A program made the position numbers and the translations under genes. Under the pieces are notes generated by a model. The model did no database searches. It had not been told where the DNA came from and was given only the letters and a program-made list of their open reading frames with translations. Shown one piece after another: positions 1 through 8,932 of a stretch of 64,000 bases of DNA (positions are counted from its first letter, which is position 1; every line of letters begins with the position of its first letter). The stretch lies in NCBI GenBank assembly GCA_017630215.1, contig JAGBVR010000002.1, forward strand, positions 62,001-126,000. The letters are read 5' to 3'. Source of the stretch: Bacteroidales bacterium (GTDB lineage: Bacteria > Bacteroidota > Bacteroidia > Bacteroidales > UBA932).

Positions 1-1606
1 CGGCTCTACCGCATACAAGGGAAAAAGCCATGAAATCGAGACCAGCATCGGAAAGCACCGCATTCTCGATTTCACTGATTTTGAACAGGCTGGAGAATAT
101 GCCATTGAATATGGCGGCATAAAGACCCCTTACTTCAGAATCGGAGAGCAGATATGGGAAAATTCCCAGTGGAAGGTTCTGAATTTCATATTCTGTCAGA
201 GATGCGGCTACAATGTGCCCGGAATCCACTCTACCTGTCACACCGACCTGTATTCCGAGTATAACGGAAGAAGGATTCCATACAGCGGAGGCTGGCATGA
301 TGCCGGCGACCTCTCTCAGCAGACTCTGCAGACGGCCGACGTGACATTTGCATTGCTGGAATCATATGAAAAAGCTAAGGTCAGCGATCCGATTCTTGCT
401 TCCAGACTGAAGGAGGAGGCAAGATGGGGACTGGAGTTCGTAATGAGGAACAGATACTCCGACGGATATAGGGCCAGCAGCATGGGACTTCTGCACTGGC
501 TTGACGGAGTCGTAGGATCAAAGGATGACATCAAGACAGTACGCATCCAGAACCTGCCTTTCGACAATTTCCTTTATTCCGGATATGAGGCTTATGCAGC
601 ACTTACTCTCAAGGATGAGGACAGGAAGACCTATGACCGCCTTGTCACCATAGCGGAAGAAGACTATAGTTTCGCAATGGAAAAATATCTCAAGGACGGA
701 TATGCAGGATTCAGACAGCCCTACGAGCACCAGTACAACACATCGCAGTCCCAGTTCATGGCTACGGCATCCTGGGCTTCCAGCCAGCTGTATCTTCTGA
801 CCGGAAATCAATATTATGCAGATAAGGCCGTAGAATTCATAGAGTATGTATTGGAATGCCAGCAGACTGATCCGGTAGGCGAAGAGGCTATAAACGGTTT
901 CTTCTGGAGAGATAAGTCAAGAAAGTCCATTGTACATTATATTCATCAGTCGAGAGAGCAGTTCTATATGATGGCTATGGAAAGCCTGATCAAGATCCTG
1001 CCGGAGCACAAGGACAGATCCAGATGGGATGAATCAGTACACCTGTACGCAGGATATATTCTGTCTATTTTCGGCTATACCTCCCCTTATAATATGATTC
1101 CGAGCGGAATATATCATATCAACGAACCTTCCGATACCGAAGCCTTCTATGCACTGCATCTTTTCCCACCTGCAGATGCACTTGAGAGATATGACCGGCA
1201 GATCCGCAATGGCGTGAGAATCACCGACGAATTCTATATCAAGCGCTTCCCTATCTGGTTCAACATATTCAACGGAAACAACGCTATAATCCTGTCCACC
1301 GCAAAAGCGGCAGCTATTTGCGGCAATATACTCAACGACAGATGCCTTAAGGAAATCGCCCTTTACCAGCTATACTGGATAGCCGGACGAAACCCTTTCA
1401 ATCAGTCTATGATATATGGTGAAGGTGCATATTATCCACCTATGGACAGTTTTTCGTCTGGTGAAATCATCGGCGCCATTCCGGTGGGAATAAAGACAGT
1501 CGGGGATGAAGATGTGCCATGCTGGCCTCAGACTACGAATGCCTGCTACAAGGAGGTATGGGTAACCTCAGCCGGAAAATGGCTATCATTGCTGTCTGAA
1601 TTCTAA
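1..1606 (+). CDS. Glycoside hydrolase family 9 enzyme (5' end outside window)
   Basis: The frame is open from base 2, so the start codon, signal peptide and part of the N-terminal Ig-like domain lie upstream; about 534 codons are visible. GH9 enzymes are inverting endo- or exo-glucanases acting on beta-1,4-glucans such as cellulose or mixed-linkage glucan. Evidence is the GGWHDAGD motif near bases 287-310, whose Asp residues act as catalytic base in GH9, the all-helical (alpha/alpha)6-type sequence after it, and a C-terminal block with GRNPFNQS and YKEVW where GH9 keeps its catalytic Glu. The first methionine in frame (base 215) is inside the fold and is not the true start. The gene converges on nrdG with an 11-base gap. 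GH9 membership is likely; the exact substrate cannot be told. Confidence 0.85.
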   Translation, partial: GSTAYKGKSHEIETSIGKHRILDFTDFEQAGEYAIEYGGIKTPYFRIGEQIWENSQWKVLNFIFCQRCGYNVPGIHSTCHTDLYSEYNGRRIPYSGGWHDAGDLSQQTLQTADVTFALLESYEKAKVSDPILASRLKEEARWGLEFVMRNRYSDGYRASSMGLLHWLDGVVGSKDDIKTVRIQNLPFDNFLYSGYEAYAALTLKDEDRKTYDRLVTIAEEDYSFAMEKYLKDGYAGFRQPYEHQYNTSQSQFMATASWASSQLYLLTGNQYYADKAVEFIEYVLECQQTDPVGEEAINGFFWRDKSRKSIVHYIHQSREQFYMMAMESLIKILPEHKDRSRWDESVHLYAGYILSIFGYTSPYNMIPSGIYHINEPSDTEAFYALHLFPPADALERYDRQIRNGVRITDEFYIKRFPIWFNIFNGNNAIILSTAKAAAICGNILNDRCLKEIALYQLYWIAGRNPFNQSMIYGEGAYYPPMDSFSSGEIIGAIPVGIKTVGDEDVPCWPQTTNACYKEVWVTSAGKWLSLLSEF

Positions 1607-1617
1607 AACAGAGTAAC

Positions 1618-2160
1618 CTATTTATATGGAATTACAGAGACGGTGCCCGCAATGGCATCGTCTTCTTGTTCGGTAACATGGATGATACGCTGGTTGGAAC
1701 TGCCACGGAAATGAAGATCGGGATCCCTCAGCTCAGCTTTGAAAGGGCCGTCCACAAGAGTATCAATATATGGAAGTATCTGGCTCAGACGCTCATCAGC
1801 AAGGATTTCCTCGTAAGTGAAGCCGGTATAGCACCATATATTCTTGCCGGTCTCTTCCTTTATACGACGGGCCAGCTCAGTGAAGGCTTCCACTTGATAG
1901 AGAGGATCACCACCGGAAAAAGTGACATTGGCAAATTCATCAGCCTTGACCACCTCCAGCAGTTCATCCACGCTGACCTCCCTACCGCCATTGAAATCCC
2001 AGGATTGGGGATTGTGGCAGCCGGGACAATGATGGGCGCATCCCGCACAATAGATCGATGTGCGGAATCCCGGCCCGTCAGCCATTGTCTCCTCCAATAT
2101 GTCCAGTATCCTTATTTTCACAGAAAAGCCTATAATATTATCTATCAACTCATTACACAA
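1618..2160 (-). CDS. nrdG: Anaerobic ribonucleotide reductase activating protein NrdG
   Basis: Radical SAM enzyme that puts the glycyl radical on NrdD so that the class III reductase can make dNTPs without oxygen. The 180-residue product has the CxxxCxxC iron-sulfur motif (CAHHCPGC), the glycine-rich FSGGDPL SAM-binding segment, and the NrdG-typical NIWCYTGFTYEE and LVDGPF blocks. The first Met gives a slightly long N-terminus; translation could begin later, but the methionine in the MADGPG segment lies inside the conserved domain. The usual partner nrdD is not adjacent: the next gene upstream is an epimerase and downstream is a convergent GH9 gene. Confidence 0.93.
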   Translation of the reverse strand: MCNELIDNIIGFSVKIRILDILEETMADGPGFRTSIYCAGCAHHCPGCHNPQSWDFNGGREVSVDELLEVVKADEFANVTFSGGDPLYQVEAFTELARRIKEETGKNIWCYTGFTYEEILADERLSQILPYIDTLVDGPFKAELRDPDLHFRGSSNQRIIHVTEQEDDAIAGTVSVIPYK

Positions 2161-2161
2161 T

Positions 2162-2190
2162 CTACGTGCTGCACAAAGGGGAGCACGTAG
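2162..2190 (-). terminator. Hairpin between the epimerase gene and nrdG
   Basis: Nine-base perfect arms (CTACGTGCT and AGCACGTAG) with an 11-base loop lie between the 3' end of the epimerase gene and the start of nrdG. No strong U-run follows, so it is either a weak terminator for the epimerase gene or a structure in the nrdG leader. Confidence 0.45.
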
Positions 2191-2218
2191 AAACTATAAA
2201 CAATTTATAATCAAGCGA

Positions 2219-3358
2219 TTATTCATTCTTCGTTTTTGAGAGCGGGGCAGGACGGACATCATCCCAGGAGCGGATGGCATCATACGCCTCACGCGAACCA
2301 TAGTATGCCAGGAATTTTTCTTCGTCATTCTCCACCCACCACTGTGTTCCGAGTCCTTTCTCAAATGCGAAAGGCTTCATGAACATCTTCACTGCCCAGG
2401 CAGGTGCAAGGAAAGCCAGATTGTAGAACCATGGAAGCTTCGACTTCATCGATGCAAAATATTCATCTACAGGGATATTGGCCCTGAAATGCAGGATTTC
2501 ATCCAGTCTGTCCGCATCTTTGTACCACATTCCATGGAAATTCTTGAGGGCGAACCACTGAGGCTCGAATACCTTCTCCGGAGAAGGCAGACCAAGCGAG
2601 GATAGCATACGGGTCATGAATTCATAGTTGGTCATGCGGTACTGTTCACCGCTGCTGATATTGTATGCCTTGTTCCAGAAGTCTTCTGGAACCCAGTCCT
2701 CACAGACCTGTGCAAGAAGTCGGCCCGAATCTTCGATTGTCGCCCACTCAAGAACACCCCCCATAGGTACGTGGAAGGCAGTAGGATTCACCACGCTCAA
2801 TATCCCCGGATAAAGGATTCCGCTCTGCCTGAGCGACACCCACCGTTTCAAGCCAGCAGATGCAAATATTTCCTCTGAACGAATCTTCGAAAGGGCATAC
2901 ATATCGAAAAGAGCGGGAGTCTGAGGATCATCCGCATCTCCCCAATGATGAGGGGGATTCCTGTCACCATATTGGGCCACTGAGCCTATATAGACCAATC
3001 GTATATCCGATGCATTCGGCTGAACCATAACAGCCTTGGCCACATTTTCTGCGGCACCGACATTGACCTTCAAGGTCTTTTCAGGATAATAATCCGCTGC
3101 AGGGGAAACCATTCCACCGACATGGAGTACATAATCAGATCCTGCCACGCCTTCCAGTACATCCTGATAGTTCATCAGATCACCCCAGATCACCTTTACA
3201 GACGGATCCGCAAGATAAGGGGCCAGCTTCTTCCTGTTCTTCTTGCTGTCCCTTGCAAGTATCCTTATATCGAACTTATCCTTGCGTCTATACAATTCTT
3301 GAAATCCGGCCCAACCCATATTTCCAGTCGCGCCGGTAATGAAAACAGTCTTTTTCAT
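2219..3358 (-). CDS. NAD-dependent epimerase/dehydratase (extended SDR)
   Basis: Soluble nucleotide-sugar or steroid-type extended short-chain dehydrogenase of about 379 residues. The N-terminus has the Rossmann motif TGATGNMG, followed by the GDL acidic segment, and the catalytic YALSK motif (YxxxK) sits near residue 155. The substrate is not evident. An ATG at 3373 is also in frame but would overlap the upstream gene's stop; the ATG at 3358 starts directly with the conserved MKKTVFITG and leaves a 2-base gap to the EnvC-like gene, so it is preferred. The gene is last in a run with the EnvC-like and TPR genes, probably one transcript. Confidence 0.85.
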   Translation of the reverse strand: MKKTVFITGATGNMGWAGFQELYRRKDKFDIRILARDSKKNRKKLAPYLADPSVKVIWGDLMNYQDVLEGVAGSDYVLHVGGMVSPAADYYPEKTLKVNVGAAENVAKAVMVQPNASDIRLVYIGSVAQYGDRNPPHHWGDADDPQTPALFDMYALSKIRSEEIFASAGLKRWVSLRQSGILYPGILSVVNPTAFHVPMGGVLEWATIEDSGRLLAQVCEDWVPEDFWNKAYNISSGEQYRMTNYEFMTRMLSSLGLPSPEKVFEPQWFALKNFHGMWYKDADRLDEILHFRANIPVDEYFASMKSKLPWFYNLAFLAPAWAVKMFMKPFAFEKGLGTQWWVENDEEKFLAYYGSREAYDAIRSWDDVRPAPLSKTKNE

Positions 3359-3360
3359 AC

Positions 3361-4551
3361 TTATCTGAGCCATTGCTCCGGATTCTGAGGAGCACTTCCT
3401 TTCCAGACCTCGAAATGCAGTTGTGTCTGGCCATTAATTGTATCAATTGTTCCCAGTACCTGTCCTACAGCCACCTTATCTCCAGCTTTGACAGACAGTC
3501 CCTTCATCTTACAATACAACGTGAAATAGTTGCCATGCTGAATCAGAACGCACTGATTATAGCCCGGCATGACGAAAACTTTGCTGACTACACCGTCAAA
3601 TACCGCCTTGACTTGTTCACCCTTGCTTAAGGCAATGTCTATTCCATTATTCTGAGGAAGCTCAATATTCTTATACACCGGGTGATACTGCTTTCCGAAA
3701 CGTCCCATTAAAGGTCCATCTGCAGGCCACGGAAGTTTACCCTTATTATTAGCGAACTCCCCATCCAGCTTCATATCCGCCTGAGATTTCTGCTGTTCCT
3801 TCATCTTCTGGTCATCCGTCTTTATTGCCTGCGCAATGATTCGCGCAATCTCTCTGTTAAGCGCTTGGACTTCCTTTTTCTTGGCCGCAAGCTGATTCTG
3901 ATATTTCTTCTTGTCCTTCTGCAGACGTTTCACCACCGAGTCAGCCTTGGCCTCATCCTTGCGAAGTGCGTCCACCTCCTTCTGCCGGGCATTCCTGACA
4001 GCCTCGGCCTCTTTTTTCATCTGGGAAAGTCTTTCCTTCTTACGCCCGAGTTCCTCCTGCATATCCCTGATCTTCTGGGCCTCGTCTTTCATCTGAGAGG
4101 AGAGATTACGGAAATATCCGAAACGGCGGAAAGCCTGACCTAGATTTTCACTCGCTAACATATACATATACCAGACGCGGGCATCCCTGTTCTTATATGC
4201 ACTTCTGACTAGTCTCGAATAATGGGAAGTCAGGGTATCGATCCTCACTTTAAGACGATTTATCTCCCTATTGGTCAGATAAATACTATCATTGTAAAAC
4301 CTAACTTTCTTATCAGCATCAGCCACAAGCGCCTTCCTGTTGGAGATCTTCTTGCGTATAAGGGTGAGGTCGGAAAGCATAGTATTGCTCTGGGACGCAT
4401 TCTCGGCAAGCTGACGGTCGATAATGACAATCTCTCTCTCGAGCTTTGCCTTCTTAGCCTCCTGAGCACTTACATCCTGAGCATAGGCTCTCCCGCCAAA
4501 AGCAAGAAAAGCAATGAGCATCAACGATATTTCAACAACACGTCTCATCAT
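3361..4551 (-). CDS. EnvC-like murein hydrolase activator (degenerate LytM/M23)
   Basis: Periplasmic protein of 396 residues: a signal peptide ending near GGRAYAQ, a long charged coiled coil (about residues 25-260), and a C-terminal LytM domain (about 285-396). Active M23 peptidases bind zinc through HxxxD and HxH. Here the first site reads NNGID (Asn for His) and the second QLHFEV (Gln for the first His), so the domain should not cut peptidoglycan. This is the pattern of EnvC, which activates amidases at the division septum. The gene overlaps the TPR gene upstream by 4 bases (ATGA), implying coupled translation. The likely role is cell separation; the amidase partner is not in the window. 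Confidence 0.88.
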   Translation of the reverse strand: MMRRVVEISLMLIAFLAFGGRAYAQDVSAQEAKKAKLEREIVIIDRQLAENASQSNTMLSDLTLIRKKISNRKALVADADKKVRFYNDSIYLTNREINRLKVRIDTLTSHYSRLVRSAYKNRDARVWYMYMLASENLGQAFRRFGYFRNLSSQMKDEAQKIRDMQEELGRKKERLSQMKKEAEAVRNARQKEVDALRKDEAKADSVVKRLQKDKKKYQNQLAAKKKEVQALNREIARIIAQAIKTDDQKMKEQQKSQADMKLDGEFANNKGKLPWPADGPLMGRFGKQYHPVYKNIELPQNNGIDIALSKGEQVKAVFDGVVSKVFVMPGYNQCVLIQHGNYFTLYCKMKGLSVKAGDKVAVGQVLGTIDTINGQTQLHFEVWKGSAPQNPEQWLR

Positions 4552-6263
4552 TTCTTCATCGACTGTTTCCTCTGTTTTACCTTGGTCTCCAGATCAGGTA
4601 TGTCTCCGTTGTTCTTCTTCAAAGCCATATTCCAATAGACCATCGCCAGGTCGTATTCCTTCAGGGCATATAAGACTTCTGCATAATGATCCATAATCAC
4701 CACGCTGTCCTTGCCTCCATAAAGCATAGCGTGCTTGAAGAAAGGTTTGGCCTCCAGAGGCTTGCCCTGCAGATATAGAATCCATCCGAAAGTATCCAGA
4801 TATGTGGCATTGTCCGGCTCAGCCTCTATGGTACGCTTGCTCATACTGTAGGCTTTCTTCAGATTCTTACCCTCCACACTGAGATAATAAGCATAATTAT
4901 TAAGGACATAGATGTAGTCCGGATTGATCTTAAGAGCCTTGTCGTAGGCTTTGTATGCCTTTTTGTCATCTCCGAGCTGATGATAGATGTCTCCCATTGT
5001 CGACCATGCCCTCAATGTCTTCGAACTATCACGCGGAGCGACTTCCAGCACCTTGTTGCATATGTCGAGTACCTTGTCGTAGGCCTCAAGGTTGTAATCT
5101 CCGACACTCGCCATTTCGAGGAAACCGGTCTCCTGAGGGAATTTCTCAAACGCTGCACGGCCCTGGACAGAAAGTTCCTCCCAATCCTCGGCATACATAA
5201 GGAACTCCACATAATTGGCTGCAGCAGAAAAACTCTCAGGCCATGCCTCGATATTGGCTTTGAAATGCTTCTTCGCCACATCCTTTCTGTCTGTCGAGTA
5301 GTAATATACGGCGGCGGTCTGAAGCATCATGCTGTCAGCCGGATGTACCTGAAGAGCAATGTTCATTACCAAATCGATCTGCAATCTGAACGACGAAAGG
5401 AACTTCGGCTCAGTCCTCTGCACTACAGCCATCAGATAATCACTTTTAGCCACTGCTGGTGTCTCAGGATCAGCCACATACTGGTTCAAAGTCCCAAAAT
5501 ATCCATCATATTTTCTGGTCAGTCTCAATGTCTCAGCCTTGCCGAGCAATGCAGGAGCATAGTCAGGAGCCAGATCCAGCGCCTCATCATAATAAGCCAG
5601 GGCTGTGGAATCATTGTACATGGACATCTGATAATCGGCCAATGTAGAAAGCACATACGGAGATGAGTACTCTTTATTATATTCTTCCAGTGACGCGAAA
5701 GCTTCCTCCGGCTTGTTCAACATACGGAGAAGATTGAAACGGTACATCGCGATAGACTCGGTCATACCGAAGACAGTCTCGATCTCCTTCAATATATCCA
5801 AAGCCTTTTCGTATTCTTGCTGAGATGCATACATCTCCACAAGGTCGAAATACAATTCGCTTTTCTTAGGGAAATCCTCGAGAAGCTTTTCGTACATATC
5901 GACGGTCAGTTCAGGACGGGAAGTAAGAGAATAAAGCCGGGCCAGACGGTAGCGGTACCAGAAATTGTCCGGATCTAGTTCGGACGCCATTCTAAGGGCC
6001 TGTTCGGCCATTTCAGCATCATTCTTTGCAATGGCGCATTGAGCAATATAGTACCAGGCAGCATCGTCTTCCGGATTTTCCGCCACAGCTTCCTTCAGAA
6101 GGGTCAATGCCCCTTCTATGTCTCTTTCATTATACCTTTCCACGGCTGAAAGGATCAGATTGCTTCCTTTTGCCTCGGGCCTTACGCTCTGCGCCTGAGC
6201 TGTGGCTGCAAAGCAGAAAAGCATGAGGGCCGAAAATATGATTGACAATATATTCCTTTTCAT
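4548..6263 (-). CDS. Exported tetratricopeptide-repeat protein
   Basis: A signal peptide (residues 1-22, ending in AQAQ) is followed by TPR units over nearly the whole length of about 571 residues, with repeats such as PDFNWYR-, PDYAPAL- and PDYIYVLNNYAYYLS-type blocks. It is a periplasmic or outer-membrane-associated scaffold; no enzyme motif is seen. An upstream in-frame ATG at 6353 would place 30 residues before the signal peptide, so the ATG at 6263 is chosen. It overlaps the EnvC-like gene by 4 bases. A minus-strand CAAAAATA (TATTTTTG) at 6289-6296 could be its -7 element, but no good -33 is present. Confidence 0.82.
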   Translation of the reverse strand: MKRNILSIIFSALMLFCFAATAQAQSVRPEAKGSNLILSAVERYNERDIEGALTLLKEAVAENPEDDAAWYYIAQCAIAKNDAEMAEQALRMASELDPDNFWYRYRLARLYSLTSRPELTVDMYEKLLEDFPKKSELYFDLVEMYASQQEYEKALDILKEIETVFGMTESIAMYRFNLLRMLNKPEEAFASLEEYNKEYSSPYVLSTLADYQMSMYNDSTALAYYDEALDLAPDYAPALLGKAETLRLTRKYDGYFGTLNQYVADPETPAVAKSDYLMAVVQRTEPKFLSSFRLQIDLVMNIALQVHPADSMMLQTAAVYYYSTDRKDVAKKHFKANIEAWPESFSAAANYVEFLMYAEDWEELSVQGRAAFEKFPQETGFLEMASVGDYNLEAYDKVLDICNKVLEVAPRDSSKTLRAWSTMGDIYHQLGDDKKAYKAYDKALKINPDYIYVLNNYAYYLSVEGKNLKKAYSMSKRTIEAEPDNATYLDTFGWILYLQGKPLEAKPFFKHAMLYGGKDSVVIMDHYAEVLYALKEYDLAMVYWNMALKKNNGDIPDLETKVKQRKQSMKK

Positions 6264-6423
6264 TTCAAATGTTTCTAAAGAAATTATACAAAAATAACAT
6301 TCAATTTCGGGAAATTCCATATTTTTGGAAAAAATGTGCCCACGATGCAACATTCAAGGTCCCGACTGCATCTATTAGGGGCACAAACAATAGAAAAACC
6401 TTCGGGACCCAAAAGAGAGAACC

Positions 6424-6966
6424 GTGGCTGAAACCATTGACTTACAGACCATTGATTTGTGCATAAAAGGAGATCGAGCGTCCCAGAAGGTTTTGTACGA
6501 CCGTCTGGCACCTCGTATGTACCCTTTATGCATACGATACATCGGTGACAGGGAAATGGCGGAAGATGTGCTGCAGGATGGATTCATCACATTGTTTACC
6601 AGGCTGCAAGACTACAAAGGAGAAGGCTCTTTTGAGGGATGGGCGAGAAAGATCTTTGTTAACACTGCACTTATGAGCCTTCGCAAGAAGGATGCACTGA
6701 AGATGAGCGAAGAACTGGAAGCCGTCAGAGGAATAAAGGATGAACTGCCCTCACAGAATCAGAACATCGGATACAAGGAACTGATAAAACTGGTGATGCA
6801 GCTTCCTCCGGGATTCAGGACCGTCTTCAATATGTATGCGATAGAAGGATATTCTCATAAGGAGATCTCGGATATGCTTGGAATATCGGAGACTACGTCC
6901 AGAACTCAGCTCAGCAGGGCAAGAGTCTGGCTGCAGAACAAGATAAAAGAAATAGAAAATGTTTGA
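6424..6966 (+). CDS. ECF-type RNA polymerase sigma factor
   Basis: A 180-residue group 4 sigma factor. Region 2 is visible as the GDREMAEDVLQDGF block with the GSFEGWARKIFVN segment, and region 4 as the helix-turn-helix GYSHKEISDMLGIS followed by TTSRTQLSRAR. Translation starts at GTG (6424), preceded by a purine-rich AGAGAGAACC. It overlaps the downstream membrane-protein gene by 8 bases, so the two are translationally coupled, as usual for an ECF sigma factor and its anti-sigma factor. Confidence 0.93.
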   Translation: MAETIDLQTIDLCIKGDRASQKVLYDRLAPRMYPLCIRYIGDREMAEDVLQDGFITLFTRLQDYKGEGSFEGWARKIFVNTALMSLRKKDALKMSEELEAVRGIKDELPSQNQNIGYKELIKLVMQLPPGFRTVFNMYAIEGYSHKEISDMLGISETTSRTQLSRARVWLQNKIKEIENV

Positions 6967-8176
6967 AGAACACGATAATATAAACGAATTCGACCGGATG
7001 ATGAAGTCAATTCTGGAAGAAGGACAGGAAGAAGTTCCTGCCCGCGTCTGGAATGCCGTGTCAGAAGGTCTGGACAATGCTGCTCGTCGAAAGACTGTGG
7101 TGCTGTGGTTCAGACGTGCCACCATCGGTGTTGCGGCTGCTGCAGCCATTGCTATTGGCGTTATCTTCAACATCAGACATGAAAACGCCATTGTCCCTAT
7201 GGTGAGAGACAACGGACTTATCGCAGTGGTAGAGCCGGAAAATGAGGTTTTGGATGAACCGATCACTCCGGAGAATATCAGAACCGCAGAATATGCCGCC
7301 ATGGCAGAAGTCAAGCCGGCGAAGAAAACAATTGCCCCGTCAACTGCAGAGATTATTCCTCAGACAGCTTCCCAGGCAATGGAAATATCAGAGACAGTAG
7401 CGGCTATCGAGCCGGAAAAGGCAGAAAGCGAGAGAGTTGCAAGGAATGAAGAAGCAAAGGATCCAAAGTCCCATGCGTCTGCAACCCTTTTTCCAGAAGA
7501 TTGGGAGGTAGAGGAGACAGTCAAGAAGAGAGATGTTTCCTTTATTGTTTCAGGTCTGGCCAGCACAAACAGCACTCAGAGCAGGAACAGAATCGGACTG
7601 ATGAAGGCGCCGACCGTAACTTCCGCTCCCGAGCAGACAGGTATCACCGAGACCAGTACCAGCTCCACTTACGGACTTCCGGTCTCATTCGGAACAGGAG
7701 TGAAGATCGGCCTTTCCCCAAGGTGGTCAATCGGAGTCGGAGCAAACTACACTATTCTCACCAGACAATTCTACGGCAAATATGTAAAGGTCGATGACAA
7801 TGGCAATATCCAGAAATCCACTTCATCGGACATACGCAACACTCAGCACTATATCGGAATACCTGTCAATGCATATTATGACATAATCGATCAGGACAGA
7901 GTGAACCTTTACGCTTATGCCGGAGCATCTGTGGAGAAATGCGTGGCAGACAATTACAATGTACTCAGCACATTCATCCGTCATAAAGAAAAAGTACCGG
8001 GAGTACAGCTTTCAGCAAATGCCGGAATAGGTGTGGAATTCATGCTCGGCAAACATCTCGGACTTTATATCGACCCTTCTGTCAGATATTATTTCGACTG
8101 TGACCAGCCTAAGAGTATCCGCACAGTACAGCCTCTCATGCTGGGATTTGAAATGGGTCTGAGGGCGAGACTTTAA
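6959..8176 (+). CDS. Dma-like dual membrane-spanning anti-sigma factor with outer-membrane beta-barrel
   Basis: A 405-residue protein with unusual topology. Residues 1-52 form a soluble acidic helical segment (likely sigma-binding, cytoplasmic), 54-71 a single Ala/Ile-rich transmembrane helix, about 72-220 a low-complexity Glu/Ala/Thr-rich linker long enough to cross the periplasm, and about 225-405 an OmpA-like beta-barrel with alternating aromatic strands ending in Leu. This matches the Dma proteins described in Bacteroides thetaiotaomicron, which span both membranes, sit next to an ECF sigma factor and affect outer-membrane vesicle formation. The 8-base overlap with the sigma gene supports this. 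Assignment is by architecture and context; sequence identity to Dma1 was not checked. Confidence 0.78.
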   Translation: MFEEHDNINEFDRMMKSILEEGQEEVPARVWNAVSEGLDNAARRKTVVLWFRRATIGVAAAAAIAIGVIFNIRHENAIVPMVRDNGLIAVVEPENEVLDEPITPENIRTAEYAAMAEVKPAKKTIAPSTAEIIPQTASQAMEISETVAAIEPEKAESERVARNEEAKDPKSHASATLFPEDWEVEETVKKRDVSFIVSGLASTNSTQSRNRIGLMKAPTVTSAPEQTGITETSTSSTYGLPVSFGTGVKIGLSPRWSIGVGANYTILTRQFYGKYVKVDDNGNIQKSTSSDIRNTQHYIGIPVNAYYDIIDQDRVNLYAYAGASVEKCVADNYNVLSTFIRHKEKVPGVQLSANAGIGVEFMLGKHLGLYIDPSVRYYFDCDQPKSIRTVQPLMLGFEMGLRARL

Positions 8177-8931
8177 AACTGTTTTCCCTCAATGATATTT
8201 CTCGCCAGAGTATTGGCGCAGACAAAATCCTTCAGTTGCTGACAATCAGGCTGAAGGATTGTTTTTTTATCCCCTTGCCAGAGCATTCTGCCTTTATGGA
8301 TGAAACCGATCTTGTCTCCGATTTCCAGAATAGAGTTCATGTCATGAGTATTGACCACAGTAGTCATATTGAACTCCTTGGTAAGATCGCTTATAAGGCG
8401 GTCGATGAGAATGGAAGTATATGGATCCAGGCCGGAATTCGGTTCGTCACAGAAGAGGAATTTAGGATTCAGGGCAATTGCACGGGCAATTCCGACACGT
8501 TTCTGCATGCCGCCGCTGAGTTCGTTCGGATATTTGTCATCCGAGCCGATCACATTGACTTTTTCGAGACAATATTGCGCCCTTTCCCTTCTTTGAGCCA
8601 GTGACCAGTCTGTAAAGAATTCCATAGGGAACATTACATTCTCGATCACTGTCGCAAAATCGAAGAGAGCACTGCCCTGGAAGAGGATGCCGATGTTCTG
8701 ACGCAATTGCCTCTTCTGATTTTCGTCCATACGGGAGAGACTCCTGTTGCCATAGATTATCTCTCCGCTGTCCGGTTCCATAAGACCGATCAGATTCTTC
8801 AGAAGAACTGTCTTTCCGGAACCGCTGGCTCCGATTATCATATTGCATTTTCCCTGCTCGTATGTCACGGAAATATCCTTCAGAACCTGTACTCCGTCGA
8901 AACTTTTGCTGAGATTCTCTACCTTGATCAT
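8173..8931 (-). CDS. mlaF: ABC transporter ATPase, MlaF type (phospholipid/MCE transport)
   Basis: A 252-residue ATPase with Walker A GASGSGKT, signature LSGGMQKRVGIARAI and Walker B FLFCDEPNSGLD. The signature followed by MQKR and the NSGLD form are typical of the MlaF/MCE-transporter branch. It starts 1 base after the permease gene. In this family the complex moves phospholipids between inner and outer membranes with an MCE (MlaD) protein; no MlaD gene adjoins here, because downstream is a convergent gene that overlaps it by 4 bases. The MCE subunit must be encoded elsewhere. Confidence 0.87.
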   Translation of the reverse strand: MIKVENLSKSFDGVQVLKDISVTYEQGKCNMIIGASGSGKTVLLKNLIGLMEPDSGEIIYGNRSLSRMDENQKRQLRQNIGILFQGSALFDFATVIENVMFPMEFFTDWSLAQRRERAQYCLEKVNVIGSDDKYPNELSGGMQKRVGIARAIALNPKFLFCDEPNSGLDPYTSILIDRLISDLTKEFNMTTVVNTHDMNSILEIGDKIGFIHKGRMLWQGDKKTILQPDCQQLKDFVCANTLARNIIEGKQF

Positions 8932-8932
8932 T

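Noticed and set aside
1666..2190. A 174-residue + strand ORF over nrdG
   Set aside because: It is fully antisense to nrdG, which has clear radical SAM motifs; the + frame has no recognisable features.
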